This document shows positions 25,277 to 34,282 of a stretch of 43,907 nucleotides of DNA, one piece after another. A model generated the notes under the pieces. That model saw only the letters and a program-made list of their open reading frames with translations. It was not told where the DNA came from and searched no databases. Source of the stretch: Chloroflexota bacterium (GTDB taxonomy: Bacteria > Chloroflexota > UBA6077 > FW602-bin22 > JAMCYS01); contig JAMCYS010000131.1 in the NCBI GenBank assembly GCA_023473795.1, positions 1 through 43,907 of the forward strand, given 5' to 3'. A program made the translations under genes and the position numbers. Each line of letters opens with the position of its first letter. The first letter of the stretch is position 1.

Positions 25277-27185
25277 GGTACTAGGAATCGACCTTGGCAC
25301 GACTAACTCGGTCACGGCGGTAATGGAGGCGGGCGAACCCGTCGTGGTCGAGAACGCTGAAGGTGGTCGCCTTACGCCGTCTGTTGTGGCTATGAACCCC
25401 AAGACTAACGAGCGTTACGTCGGTCAAATAGCCAGGCGCCAGGCCATTACCAACCCAGACAATACCGTCTTCTCGATCAAGCGCTTCATGGGCCGCAAGT
25501 TCCGCGACGAACACGTCCAGCAGGCCATGAAGCATATCCCCTACCGGGTCACCGAGGCGCCCAACGGGGACGTCCAGGTTTGGCTGGGTGGCCGGAGTTA
25601 CTCGCCGCCTGAAGTCTCGGCCATGATCCTCCAGAAGATGAAGGCCGACGCCGAGGCCAAGTTGGGCGAGCGGATCACGCAGGCCGTCATCACGGTACCT
25701 GCCTACTTCAACGACTCGCAGCGCCAGGCCACCAAGGACGCCGGCAAGATCGCCGGCCTGGAAGTGCTACGGATCATCAACGAACCGACAGCGGCATCGC
25801 TGGCCTACGGCCTGGACAAGAAGAAAGACGAGACCATCGCCGTCTACGACCTCGGCGGTGGCACGTTCGATATCTCGATTCTGCGCCTGGGCGAGGGTGT
25901 CTTCGAGGTGATCTCGACCAACGGCGACACCTTCCTGGGCGGCGACGACTTTGACCAGCGCATCATCGAGTGGCTGGCGGAAGAGTTCAGACGCGACAGC
26001 GGCATCGACCTCCGGCAGGATCGCATGGCCCTGCAGCGCCTCAAGGAGGCCGCGGAGAAGGCCAAGATCGAGCTGTCGAGCACGATGCAGAGCGAGGTCA
26101 ACCTGCCTTTCATCACTGCCGATGCCAGCGGCCCCAAGCACCTCAACATAACTCTCACCAGAGCCAAGCTGGAGCAGCTGGTCGGCGATCTAATCGAGAA
26201 GACCGAAGGCCCCGTGCGTCAGGCCTTGAAGGATGCCGGCCTCGAAGCCTCGCAGATCGACGAGGTGGTGTTGGTGGGTGGCCAGACCCGCATGCCGGCG
26301 GTTGTGGAGAAGGTCAAGCGGGTTTTCAATGGCAAGGAGCCTCACAAGGGTGTCAACCCGGACGAGGTTGTGGCGGTCGGCGCGGCGATCCAGGCCGGCG
26401 TGCTCAAGGGTGAGGTGCGCGACGTCCTACTGCTCGACGTCACCCCGCTCACGCTGGGCATCGAGACCCTGGGTGGCGTGATGACGCCGCTCATCCCCCG
26501 CAACACGACAATTCCGACGGCCAAGTCGGAGACTTTCACCACCGCTGCCGACAACCAGCCGAGCGTGGAGATCCACGTGCTGCAGGGCGAGCGGCCAATG
26601 GCGGCCGAGAATAAGAGCATCGGCCGCTTCATCCTCGACGGCATCCTGCCGGCGCCGCGGGGCATGCCGCAGATTGAGGTCACTTTCGATCTCGATGCCA
26701 ACGGCATCCTCTCCGTCTCCGCTAAGGACCGGGGCACCGGCCGGCAGCAGAAGATGGTCGTCCAGCCCAGTTCCGGTCTCAACAAGGACGAGATTGAGCA
26801 TCTGGTCAAGGAGGCCGAGGCTCACGCCGCTGAGGACAAGCGCCGCCGCGAGGAGATCGAGACCAAGAACCAGGCCGACAGCGCGGCCTACGGCGCGGAA
26901 CGGATGCTGCGCGAGAACGCCGACAAGGTCCCCGAGGAACTGAAGACGGAGATCGAGGGCAAGATCGCGGCCTTGCGCTCGGCCATCCAGAACAACGATC
27001 CGAGCTATATCAAGCGCACCTTGGACGATCTGAACGCGTCGCTGCAGAAGGTTGGCCAGGCGGTCTACGGCCAGCAGTCCGGAACTGGGCCGCAGGGTGG
27101 CGGCCAGCCTGGCGGCGAGCAAGGCGGGCAGCAGGGCCCCGGCGGCCCAGAGGGCACGGTCGAGGGCGAGTTCCGAGAGGTCTAA
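25269..27185 (+). CDS. dnaK: Chaperone DnaK (Hsp70)
   Basis: This 638-residue Hsp70 is the central ATP-dependent folding chaperone. The nucleotide-binding domain opens with [12 protein letters not shown] and includes [14 protein letters not shown] and [12 protein letters not shown]. The linker [16 protein letters not shown] leads to the substrate-binding beta domain, then the helical lid, and a Gly/Gln-rich tail (about 600-630) ahead of the end EGEFREV. The ATG follows GGAGGAGGA and overlaps the grpE stop. It lies last in the HspR-controlled operon after lon, dnaJ, hspR and grpE. In other HspR systems DnaK helps HspR repress, so the operon would sense free DnaK; whether that holds here is inference. 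Confidence 0.97.
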   Translation: MPKVLGIDLGTTNSVTAVMEAGEPVVVENAEGGRLTPSVVAMNPKTNERYVGQIARRQAITNPDNTVFSIKRFMGRKFRDEHVQQAMKHIPYRVTEAPNGDVQVWLGGRSYSPPEVSAMILQKMKADAEAKLGERITQAVITVPAYFNDSQRQATKDAGKIAGLEVLRIINEPTAASLAYGLDKKKDETIAVYDLGGGTFDISILRLGEGVFEVISTNGDTFLGGDDFDQRIIEWLAEEFRRDSGIDLRQDRMALQRLKEAAEKAKIELSSTMQSEVNLPFITADASGPKHLNITLTRAKLEQLVGDLIEKTEGPVRQALKDAGLEASQIDEVVLVGGQTRMPAVVEKVKRVFNGKEPHKGVNPDEVVAVGAAIQAGVLKGEVRDVLLLDVTPLTLGIETLGGVMTPLIPRNTTIPTAKSETFTTAADNQPSVEIHVLQGERPMAAENKSIGRFILDGILPAPRGMPQIEVTFDLDANGILSVSAKDRGTGRQQKMVVQPSSGLNKDEIEHLVKEAEAHAAEDKRRREEIETKNQADSAAYGAERMLRENADKVPEELKTEIEGKIAALRSAIQNNDPSYIKRTLDDLNASLQKVGQAVYGQQSGTGPQGGGQPGGEQGGQQGPGGPEGTVEGEFREV

Positions 27186-27211
27186 CCTCTCCAACCCTGC
27201 TAAAGGCGACT

Positions 27212-27291
27212 ATGGCAGGGATCTGGCGCCGCATTCCGGCCGGTCCCTGCCATTGAGCGAATTCCTATCCCAGCAGGGTGTGCCCTGCTGG
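27212..27291 (+). terminator. Two hairpins downstream of dnaK
   Basis: A 10-bp stem (27212-27221 with 27244-27253) and a 9-bp stem with a TGTG loop (27270-27278 with 27283-27291) lie in the 241-base gap before clpB. Neither has a T-run. They may end or process the dnaK transcript. I found no HAIR site and no strong promoter in this gap, so how clpB is transcribed is unclear. Confidence 0.45.
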
Positions 27292-27426
27292 CTGTCCGCG
27301 TGTGATGGGGGGCGCGAGTCTAGCGTGAAGTGAGCGCACCTCCCTCTGACGCGGTGACTGTCTGTCGGCGCAGGGTCGGTGGCGAGCCGCCGTCCGAGCC
27401 TGCCCCGGCGAAAGCGAGGTGGCCAT

Positions 27427-30033
27427 ATGGACCCCAACCGCAATACTGAGAAGGCGAACGAAGCGGTTGTCGCCGCCCAGCGTTCGGCGGAAGAGTACAA
27501 CCACAGCGAGATCGACGTCGAGCATCTGTTGGACGTATTGCTGCAGCAGCTGGAGGGGGTGGTGCCCCAGGTCGTGGAGCGGCTGGGCGCCGACCCTCGC
27601 CAGCTCGAGGCGCAACTGCGCCGCCACATCGAGCAGATGCCCAAGGTAACCGGCCTCTCGCCCCAGGGATATGCCTCCCAACGCCTAGCCAAGCTGTTCC
27701 GGACCGCCCGCGACGAAGCCCAGCGAATGAAGGACGAGTACGTCAGCACCGAGCACCTCCTCATCGCCGCCGCCGACGCCCAGGACCAGGGCTTCGCCGG
27801 CCGTCTTCTCCGCCAGCACGGCATCACCAGAGACCGGATTCTGCAGGCTCTCGCCGGCATCCGGGGCACGCAGCGTGTGACCGACCCGAATCCCGAGAAC
27901 AAGTACCAGGCCTTGCAGCGCTACGGCCGTGATCTCACCGAGCTGGCCAGGAAGGGCAAACTGGACCCTGTGATCGGCCGCGATGAGGAGATCCGGCGCG
28001 TCATTCAAGTGCTCTCTCGTCGCACGAAGAACAACCCTGTGCTGATCGGTGAGCCGGGCGTGGGCAAGACGGCCGTAGTGGAGGGTCTGGCCCAGCGCAT
28101 TGTGCGCGGCGACGTGCCGGAAGGACTGAAGGACCGGCGGGTGGTGGCGCTCGACCTGGGCGCGATGGTCGCCGGCAGCAAGTACCGGGGCGAGTTCGAG
28201 GAGCGCCTCAAGGCCGTCTTGAAGGAGATTCAAGAGTCCGAGGGCGAGATCATCCTCTTCATCGACGAACTGCATACGGTCGTCGGCGCGGGCGCGGCTG
28301 AAGGCGCCATGGATGCCAGCAATATGCTCAAGCCCATGCTCGCGCGCGGCGAGCTACACGCCATCGGCGCCACGACCCTCGACGAGTACTGCAAGCACAT
28401 CGAGAAGGACGCGGCCCTGGAGCGTCGCTTCCAGCCAGTGCTGGTGGACGAGCCCACGGTTGAGGAGACCATCAGCATTCTGCGCGGTCTGCGGGAGCGC
28501 TATGAGGTGCACCACAAGGTACGCATCACCGACGGGGCCATCGTGGCGGCGGCGACACTGTCCGACCGTTACATAACGGATCGTTTCCTGCCCGACAAGG
28601 CGATCGACCTCATCGACGAGGCCGCCGCCAAGCTGCGCATGGAAATCGACAGCATGCCCACCGAGCTAGACGAACTGGAGCGGCGCATCCGCCAGCTGGA
28701 GATCGAACGCGAGGGTCTCAAACGGGAGACCGACGAGGCCTCGCGCGAGCGGCTGCAGCGCATCGAGGGCGAGATCGGCAAGCTGCGTGAGGAAGCCGAC
28801 CGTCTCAAGATCATGTGGGAGAACGAAAAGGGCAGCATGCAGTCGGCGGCCGCGTTGAAGGAGCAGCTCGATCAGGCTCGCCAGGAGTTGGACCGCGCCA
28901 CCCGTGCCGCCGACTACGCCCGTGCCAGCGAACTGCAGTACAGCGTGATCCCCGGCCTCGAGCGCCGGCTGCGGGAGAGCGAGGAGCACGCCGGGAAACC
29001 GGATGGCCAGAACCGTTTGGTCAAGGAAGAGGTGGACTCCGAGGACGTGGCCGAGGTCGTCAGCCGCTGGACTGGCATACCGGTAGCCAAGATGTTGGAG
29101 GGCGAGGTTGCTCGTCTGCTGGAAATGGAGGAGCGCCTGCGTCTGCGGGTAGTGGGACAGGACGAGGCGATTGCCGCCATCGCCAACGCGGTGCGCCGGG
29201 CCCGGGCCGGTTTGCAGGATCCCAACCGTCCCCTGGGCAGCTTCATCTTCTTGGGCCCGACCGGCGTGGGTAAGACGGAGCTGGCGCGGGCTCTGACGGA
29301 GTTCCTCTTCGACGACGAGTCGGCGATGGTGCGTCTCGACATGTCGGAGTACATGGAGAAACACACCGTGGCCCGCCTGATCGGAGCGCCGCCGGGCTAC
29401 GTGGGCTACGAGGAGGGGGGCCAGCTGACGGAGGCCGTGCGCCGCCGCCCCTACACGGTGATCCTCTTCGACGAGATCGAGAAGGCTCATCCGGACGTTT
29501 TCAATGTCCTGCTGCAGATTCTGGAAGATGGCCGGTTGACCGATGGCCACGGACGCACGGTGGATTTCAAGAACACCGTCCTGATCATGACCAGCAATGT
29601 GGGCAGCCACCTGCTGGTGCAGATGGCCGATCAGGACCCCGAGGCGGCGCGCGAGGGCGCCTTGGAGGCGCTGCGCGCGACCTTCCGGCCGGAGTTCCTT
29701 AATCGCATCGACGAAGTGATCGTTTTCCAGCCGCTCGGCCGCGAGGAGCTCCAGCAGATCGTCGACATCCAGACCCGGATCCTGGCCAAACGCCTGGGCG
29801 AGCGGCGTATAGGTATCGAGCTCAGCGAAGCCGCCAAGAGCCAGCTAGCCCAGGAGGGGTTCGACCCGGTCTACGGCGCCCGGCCCTTGAAGAGGGTCAT
29901 TCAGCGCCGGATCCTCGATCCGCTGGCCTTGAAGGTGCTACAAGGGGAATTCCACGAAGGCGACCAGGCGCTGGTTGACTACCAGAATGGCCAGTTCGTC
30001 TTCACCCGCCAACCGACGGCAGCAGCGGCCTAG
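27427..30033 (+). CDS. clpB: Disaggregase ClpB (Hsp100)
   Basis: From ATG 27427 the protein is 868 residues, full ClpB size. ClpB hexamers thread aggregated protein through their pore together with DnaK-DnaJ-GrpE. Domains in order are the N-terminal Clp_N repeats, the first AAA+ module with Walker A GEPGVGKT (208-215), a long coiled-coil middle domain (about 400-525) that distinguishes ClpB from ClpA/ClpC, and the second AAA+ module with GPTGVGKT (610-617), then the D2 small domain. No ClpP-binding IGF loop was noticed. It follows dnaK by 241 bases and completes the disaggregation machinery beside its partners. Alternative in-frame start at 27379 is less likely because a GCGAGG ribosome-binding site fits ATG 27427. 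Confidence 0.95.
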   Translation: MDPNRNTEKANEAVVAAQRSAEEYNHSEIDVEHLLDVLLQQLEGVVPQVVERLGADPRQLEAQLRRHIEQMPKVTGLSPQGYASQRLAKLFRTARDEAQRMKDEYVSTEHLLIAAADAQDQGFAGRLLRQHGITRDRILQALAGIRGTQRVTDPNPENKYQALQRYGRDLTELARKGKLDPVIGRDEEIRRVIQVLSRRTKNNPVLIGEPGVGKTAVVEGLAQRIVRGDVPEGLKDRRVVALDLGAMVAGSKYRGEFEERLKAVLKEIQESEGEIILFIDELHTVVGAGAAEGAMDASNMLKPMLARGELHAIGATTLDEYCKHIEKDAALERRFQPVLVDEPTVEETISILRGLRERYEVHHKVRITDGAIVAAATLSDRYITDRFLPDKAIDLIDEAAAKLRMEIDSMPTELDELERRIRQLEIEREGLKRETDEASRERLQRIEGEIGKLREEADRLKIMWENEKGSMQSAAALKEQLDQARQELDRATRAADYARASELQYSVIPGLERRLRESEEHAGKPDGQNRLVKEEVDSEDVAEVVSRWTGIPVAKMLEGEVARLLEMEERLRLRVVGQDEAIAAIANAVRRARAGLQDPNRPLGSFIFLGPTGVGKTELARALTEFLFDDESAMVRLDMSEYMEKHTVARLIGAPPGYVGYEEGGQLTEAVRRRPYTVILFDEIEKAHPDVFNVLLQILEDGRLTDGHGRTVDFKNTVLIMTSNVGSHLLVQMADQDPEAAREGALEALRATFRPEFLNRIDEVIVFQPLGREELQQIVDIQTRILAKRLGERRIGIELSEAAKSQLAQEGFDPVYGARPLKRVIQRRILDPLALKVLQGEFHEGDQALVDYQNGQFVFTRQPTAAAA

Positions 30034-30097
30034 CGCGCGAATCCAGGGAGTTGCCTCGGACCGTACGGATTGGGGCTTCGTCGCCTGGGTGTGGTGC

Positions 30098-31336
30098 CTA
30101 GCGCAGGCCCCTCACCCTGGGGTTCGTAGCCATCAGCCACAAGGCGTAGAGCAGACAAATCAGGCCACCGCCAAACACGGCTGGCGATTCCCCGATGTAC
30201 TCACCTATCGTGCCCATCGCCAGCGTACCGAGGGGTTGGACGCCGAAGGTGGCTACCGTTAGTAGGCTCATCACCCTGCCGCGCATCTCGTCCGCGGCCA
30301 AGGTCTGCAGATACGTCTGGTTCAGCGAGCTGTAGGCCATAGATGTGGCGCCCGTGATGACCAGCACCAGAAGCGATAGCAGGAAAAGATGGGAGAGGCC
30401 AAAGACGACGAGCGAGGCGCCAAGCACCGCCACCGACCCCAGCATCAGCCGCCCGCGTTGGGTGCCCTTGCCTAGTGAGGCCACGGAAAGGGCGCCCACG
30501 ACGGCCCCCAGGCCGGAGCTGCTCATTAGCAGGCCGTAGCCTTCCGGCCCCACGTTAAGCACTGACGACGCGAAAGCCGGCATGAGCGTCGTATAGGGCA
30601 AAGCCAGAAGGCTGGGCACAACGGCCAAGCCGACCAGGGTCACGATGATCGGGGAAGTACGTACATAGCGCAGCCCCTCGAGCATGTTGCGCCAGAGCGA
30701 CTGCCGTCTGGCGTTGGCCTGCGGGGGGACCTGCATCGCCAGCAACGCCCAGATGACCGCCAGGAAACTGGCCCCGTTGATGAAGAAACACCATCCCGGA
30801 CCGAAAGCGGCCACGATGATGCCGGCCAGAGCCGGTCCCACCATCCTGCTCGTCTGGAACTGAAAGGAACCGAGGGCGATTGCGTTGGTCAGGTCGTTCC
30901 GTGGCACGAGATCGGAAATGATCGACTGCCTGACGGGGGTATTAAGGCTGAAGACGATGCCGTTGAGGAAGGCGATGACGGCGATATGCCAGACCTGTAC
31001 GGTCCCCGACAGCGTCAGGTAGGAAAGCACGAAAGCCAGGACCATTGAGGCTGTTTGTGTGACCACCATCAGGCGCCGTCGCTCAAAGCGGTCGGCCAAG
31101 GCGCCGCCGAGCAGGGCCAAGAACAGATTGGGAATCGCGGTCAGGAAGCTGATGAAACCTAGGTACAGCGGCGAGCCGGTGAGACTGTAGACAAGCCAAC
31201 CTTGGGCGACCGTCTGAATCCAGGTGCCCATGTTGGAGGTGAGCGCACCTGACCAGTAGAGGCGGAAGTTGGGGTAGACGCGCAAAGCACGGAACGTCTG
31301 GTTTCGCAGGTGGTTCCAGATGGGGATCAGCAGCAC
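30098..31336 (-). CDS. Major facilitator superfamily transporter, EntS/MFS_3-like
   Basis: From GTG 31336 the protein is 412 residues with about 12 predicted membrane helices. The N-terminal part reads FRLYWSGALTSNMGTWIQTV, followed by the MFS loop-2/3 signature ADRFERRRLMV, typical of the MFS_3 group that includes the enterobactin exporter EntS and many uncharacterised drug exporters. The frame continues upstream to TTG 31408, but a promoter (31379-31408) lies inside that extension and GAGGAAG precedes GTG 31336. It is convergent with clpB and divergent from the ECF sigma factor gene. The substrate is unknown; no siderophore genes are nearby. Confidence 0.85.
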   Translation of the reverse strand: MLLIPIWNHLRNQTFRALRVYPNFRLYWSGALTSNMGTWIQTVAQGWLVYSLTGSPLYLGFISFLTAIPNLFLALLGGALADRFERRRLMVVTQTASMVLAFVLSYLTLSGTVQVWHIAVIAFLNGIVFSLNTPVRQSIISDLVPRNDLTNAIALGSFQFQTSRMVGPALAGIIVAAFGPGWCFFINGASFLAVIWALLAMQVPPQANARRQSLWRNMLEGLRYVRTSPIIVTLVGLAVVPSLLALPYTTLMPAFASSVLNVGPEGYGLLMSSSGLGAVVGALSVASLGKGTQRGRLMLGSVAVLGASLVVFGLSHLFLLSLLVLVITGATSMAYSSLNQTYLQTLAADEMRGRVMSLLTVATFGVQPLGTLAMGTIGEYIGESPAVFGGGLICLLYALWLMATNPRVRGLR

Positions 31337-31378
31337 GCGCGGACTTCCTCTGGCGGGGTCAAGGATGCGCTGAGTCGA

Positions 31379-31408
31379 ATCGTAGCACGGCAACCACTGC
31401 TGCCGCAA
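31379..31408 (-). promoter_or_regulatory. Promoter of the MFS transporter gene
   Basis: On the minus strand TTGCGG (31403-31408) and TACGAT (31379-31384) are 18 bases apart, about 43 bases ahead of the GTG at 31336. Confidence 0.55.
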
Positions 31409-31573
31409 GGGATTTGGCGGCTCGTCTGGTCGCCTTCTTGAGCTCGGGTGTGAGGGATCTTGTTGCCCGGGGATCCGGGGAGATCGAGTCCCAACTGCCC
31501 CCGCACTGCAACGCCGCTCCGGTTCGGCGTGTTATATACACTAGAACGAACAGAGCGAGAGGAGTCGGCACGC

Positions 31574-32185
31574 GTGATCTCGACGGACGCAGTGGCAATG
31601 GAGGACGGCGACCTACTGATCGGCCTTCTGCGGCGCCAGCCGGACGCCTTCACGGCCCTGGTGTCGGCATATCAGGACCGCCTCTTCACCTTCGCCCTCC
31701 GCTATCTCGGGCAACGCGAGGAGGCGGAAGAGGCACTGCAGGATGCCTTCCTCAACGCCTACCGGGCGCTCTATCGGCGCCTGCCGCCGGACCGGATGCA
31801 GAACCTGGCCTTGAAAGCCTGGCTGTACAAGGTGACTTTGAACGCCTGCCGGAACCGGGCCCGCCGCCACAGTCCGGTTACCGACGATCTGACCACGGCT
31901 GGCGAGTTGGCGAGCGACGGCGCCGACCCCGCCCTTGCTGGAGAGCGGGCGGCTCTCCGGCAGGCTCTGCTGGGGGAGCTGGCCCGGCTGCCGGCCCACT
32001 ACCGAGCGGCGGTCATTCTGCATTTTGTCGAGGGGCTGCCCTACCAGGATGTGGCCGCCGTGCTTGGCCTGCCGGTGGGCACCGTCAAGTCGCACGTTCA
32101 CAGGGGCGCGCTGCTGATGCGCCCAGGGTTGGCAGACTGGTGGCGGGGAGAACGGTCTAAGGAGGTGGCAAGAGATGGTTCGTAG
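31574..32185 (+). CDS. ECF-type RNA polymerase sigma factor
   Basis: From GTG 31574 (AGAGGAG nine bases upstream) the protein is 203 residues, typical of an extracytoplasmic-function sigma factor. Region 2 spans AYQDRLFTFALRYLGQREEA to LKAWLYKVTLNACRNRARR, and region 4 is LARLPAHYRAAVILHFVEG with the helix-turn-helix YQDVAAVLGLPVGTVKSHV. Regions 1.1 and 3 are absent. Such factors direct RNA polymerase to stress promoters and are usually held by an anti-sigma factor encoded next. Here the next gene, overlapping by 11 bases, instead encodes a DNA-methyltransferase/Ada-type zinc protein, which may be its regulator or its output. The frame is open further upstream to 31460, and ATG 31598 is an alternative start. 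Confidence 0.9.
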   Translation: MISTDAVAMEDGDLLIGLLRRQPDAFTALVSAYQDRLFTFALRYLGQREEAEEALQDAFLNAYRALYRRLPPDRMQNLALKAWLYKVTLNACRNRARRHSPVTDDLTTAGELASDGADPALAGERAALRQALLGELARLPAHYRAAVILHFVEGLPYQDVAAVLGLPVGTVKSHVHRGALLMRPGLADWWRGERSKEVARDGS

Positions 32186-33047
32186 TCGTTTTGCAGGGAG
32201 GCGGTCCGGTGGTGCCGCGGGTCGTGGGCCGGAAATGGACGCGGAGTACGTGCTTTGGCTCGGCCACGAGCTGGCGGCTTTGCCGCGAGCGAGCGCTCCC
32301 GCCGGTTTGGTCGAGGCTGCGGTCGGCAGGCAGGAGCCGGCTGCCGTGCGCGCCGGGACGGCGACGGTCGGAATGCTGCGCTATCACTCCTTCGCCACGC
32401 CCGCCGGCGATCTGCACGTGGCCTATGGTGAACGGGGTGTCGTGCGGGCTCGCTTGGGTGGCACCGGCACGGCCTTCGCGGCTGAACTGATGGCGACTAG
32501 GTCGGCACCGGTCGACTATGACGAGCGCCCGGCGGCCCGGGTGGCCCGTCTGGTGGCGGATTTCTTTGCCGGCAAACGTCTCCCTCTGGAGGCGTTCGAT
32601 CTGCGGTCGCAGGGCGAGTTTGCCCGCCGGGTGCTGGCGCAGGCTCTGGCGATTCCCAGGGGCGAGGTGAGACCGTACGCCTGGCTGGCCAGGGAGACCG
32701 GCCATCCCGGCGCCAGCAGAGCAGTGGGCCAGGCGCTGGGGCGCAATCCTATCCCCGTTCTCATTCCCTGCCACCGGGCGGTGCGCAGCGATGGCGGTCT
32801 AGGCGGCTACGCCTTCGGGCTCGCTCTCAAAGAGCGGCTCCTCGCCCTGGAGGGCGTGGACATGGCTGCCCTGGCGGAGCAAGCCCGTCGGGGAACCCGC
32901 TATGTGGGCAGCCAGACAACGCACGTCTACTGCCAGCCAACTTGCAGGCACGCCCAGCGCATTGCCCCGCGACACCGGGTGGAGTTTGCCGCCGCCGCCG
33001 CCGCCGAGGCGGCCGGCTACCGCCCGTGCCAGGTTTGTCGGCCCTGA
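32175..33047 (+). CDS. O6-alkylguanine-DNA methyltransferase fused to C-terminal Ada zinc domain
   Basis: This 290-residue protein has an N-terminal stretch (about 1-65) without a clear family. Residues 66-230 form an Ogt/MGMT methyltransferase with the acceptor cysteine C199 in IPCHRAV and the DNA-binding helix GASRAVGQALGRNPIP. Residues 240-290 match the Ada metal-binding domain (PF02805 type) with four cysteines C253, C257, C285 and C288 (VYCQPTC, RPCQVCRP), the set that in E. coli Ada binds zinc and accepts methyl groups from phosphotriesters. The domain order is reversed compared with E. coli Ada, and the AraC-type activator domain is missing. It starts inside the ECF sigma gene (11-base overlap), so the two are translationally coupled. 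It should repair O6-alkylguanine; a regulatory role on the sigma factor is my inference. The N-terminus (HELAALPRASAPAGLVEA) faintly resembles anti-sigma linkers. Confidence 0.87.
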   Translation: MVRSRFAGRRSGGAAGRGPEMDAEYVLWLGHELAALPRASAPAGLVEAAVGRQEPAAVRAGTATVGMLRYHSFATPAGDLHVAYGERGVVRARLGGTGTAFAAELMATRSAPVDYDERPAARVARLVADFFAGKRLPLEAFDLRSQGEFARRVLAQALAIPRGEVRPYAWLARETGHPGASRAVGQALGRNPIPVLIPCHRAVRSDGGLGGYAFGLALKERLLALEGVDMAALAEQARRGTRYVGSQTTHVYCQPTCRHAQRIAPRHRVEFAAAAAAEAAGYRPCQVCRP

Positions 33048-33107
33048 GCTGCGAGATCGCCGGAGTCAGGCCCGGCGTCCCCAACGTCGTCCGGTGGCGT
33101 CTCCAGC

Positions 33108-33527
33108 CTAGGCGTAGCGCGGGCGGAAGTCCGGCACCAGGCCGAAGAACAAACTGAGCCCCGAGAGGATCAGGTTTAGGAAGTTGTCGGCCGGGTTGAA
33201 CATCATGAAGCTGCCGAAGATGCCGTAGTTCTGACTGATAAAGAACAGACCCAACAGGAAGAGCAGTCCGAAGAAAAGCCCCGCCAGCTGAGCGTACAAC
33301 CTCGCAGCCCCCCAACTGGCGAGCCCCGCGGCGATTCCCCAGATGCCGAACAGGATGTGAATAGCGTTATGCAGACCGTCAATCTGGAACATACCGATCA
33401 GTTGCCCCGGTCCGGCGTAGAGGCCGGCGGTGGGCGCACCGAAGTCCACCACCCCGAAGAAGGACAGCACGCCGATGAGTAGCAGAAAGGCACCTAGCAT
33501 GGCGGCGAAGAAGCGCACTGGTATCAA
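33108..33527 (-). CDS. DUF4383-type small membrane protein
   Basis: From TTG 33527 (AGGGAGG upstream, rather than the upstream open frame to 33674) the protein is 139 residues with four likely membrane helices. The stretch IDGLHNAIHILFGIWGIAAG, then YAQLAGLFFGLLFLLGLFF and NPADNFLNLILSGLSLFFG, match the DUF4383 family of integral membrane proteins of unknown function. It is convergent with the methyltransferase gene and divergent from the next small membrane protein. No function can be assigned. TTG starts also occur elsewhere in this window, which makes this start acceptable. Confidence 0.75.
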   Translation of the reverse strand: MIPVRFFAAMLGAFLLLIGVLSFFGVVDFGAPTAGLYAGPGQLIGMFQIDGLHNAIHILFGIWGIAAGLASWGAARLYAQLAGLFFGLLFLLGLFFISQNYGIFGSFMMFNPADNFLNLILSGLSLFFGLVPDFRPRYA

Positions 33528-33746
33528 CTGATTCCTCCCTCCGCGTCGCGCAGTGGGCCACTGAGTGAAGCCGACGCGGCTATGGTTACAGGCAGGTCGC
33601 GTGCCAGTTGAGCCAGCGCGCCGTGGTGGCGGCCGCCGGCCGCCCCCGAGGGACTCCTCCGGGCTCAACCCCACCGAAGGCTCCGAGTGGTACGTATCCT
33701 GCCGACTGCTTACGCTAACTTCGGAAAGGTTCCAGGAGGGAAAGCA

Positions 33747-34178
33747 GTGCGAGGATTCGGATTTCTGCTCGGATTTCTACTGCTAATCGAAGGTCTACCC
33801 AAGATCTTCAATCCGCGGTACTGGCTGAGCTACAGCGAGCGCAACCTGCGGGGCCGCCTGCCCAACGAGGCGACCCGGACCATCAGCGAATTCGGCAAGC
33901 TTTCGGACGACTCGATTCGCGCTATGGCGCTCGTCGAGATCTTCGCCGGTCTGCTGCTCGTATTCATGGCCAGCGCCCTGCGCTTCCGGCCGATGATGTT
34001 CCGGCGCGGCCCCGGCCCGTGGATGATGGGTAATCCGGGGATGATGGGCGGCGGCCCGTGGATGGGTTGGCAGGGCATGGGGATGAAAGGCGGCCATATG
34101 CATCCCCACAGCCACGAACACAGCCACTCCCACGTACATCAGCAAGCGGAAGGCGAGCAGCCAGGAGAGTCACTGTAA
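33747..34178 (+). CDS. Small membrane protein with Met- and His-rich C-terminal tail
   Basis: I do not recognise a family. From GTG 33747 (AGGAGGG seven bases upstream) the protein is 143 residues. It has two likely membrane segments, FGFLLGFLLLIEGLPKIF near the N-terminus and MALVEIFAGLLLVFMASAL near residues 65-83. The tail after residue 85 is striking: about ten methionines in a Gly/Pro/Trp/Met-rich stretch (PWMMGNPGMMGGGPWM) followed by alternating His (HMHPHSHEHSHSHVH). Such Met/His clusters bind copper or other soft metals in known proteins (CopA/PcoA, Ctr1, SlyD). The position 2.4 kb before the cytochrome oxidase operon makes a copper-handling role plausible, but this is inference. The frame open upstream to 33687 lacks a ribosome-binding site. 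Confidence 0.75.
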   Translation: MRGFGFLLGFLLLIEGLPKIFNPRYWLSYSERNLRGRLPNEATRTISEFGKLSDDSIRAMALVEIFAGLLLVFMASALRFRPMMFRRGPGPWMMGNPGMMGGGPWMGWQGMGMKGGHMHPHSHEHSHSHVHQQAEGEQPGESL

Positions 34179-34234
34179 GCGAGTGAGAGGGTGGTTGAGG
34201 CGGCGCTGATTTGTTGAGTCTTTGATCGGCCCCG

Positions 34235-34272
34235 TCCGGTAGGCCTCGGCAGCGACGCCGGCGCCTACCGGA
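34235..34272. repeat. Inverted repeat at the amidohydrolase break point
   Basis: Perfect 10-bp arms TCCGGTAGGC (34235-34244) and its complement (34263-34272) lie immediately beyond where amidohydrolase similarity stops. The 9-base core CCGGTAGGC recurs at 43208-43216, next to another truncated gene. It may be an insertion scar or a dispersed small repeat. Confidence 0.4.
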
Positions 34273-34282
34273 GCTAGCGGCC

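Noticed and set aside
27186-27426. A second HAIR site expected before clpB
   Set aside because: No CTTGAG or ACTCAAG half-site with the right spacing is present in the gap.
28666-29610. 314-codon minus-strand open frame inside clpB
   Set aside because: It runs antisense through conserved AAA+ motifs and has no family features.
33964-34282. Extension of the amidohydrolase frame as a real C-terminal domain
   Set aside because: The residues show no similarity to the family, are low-complexity Arg/Ser/Pro-rich, and are antisense to the Met/His-rich gene.
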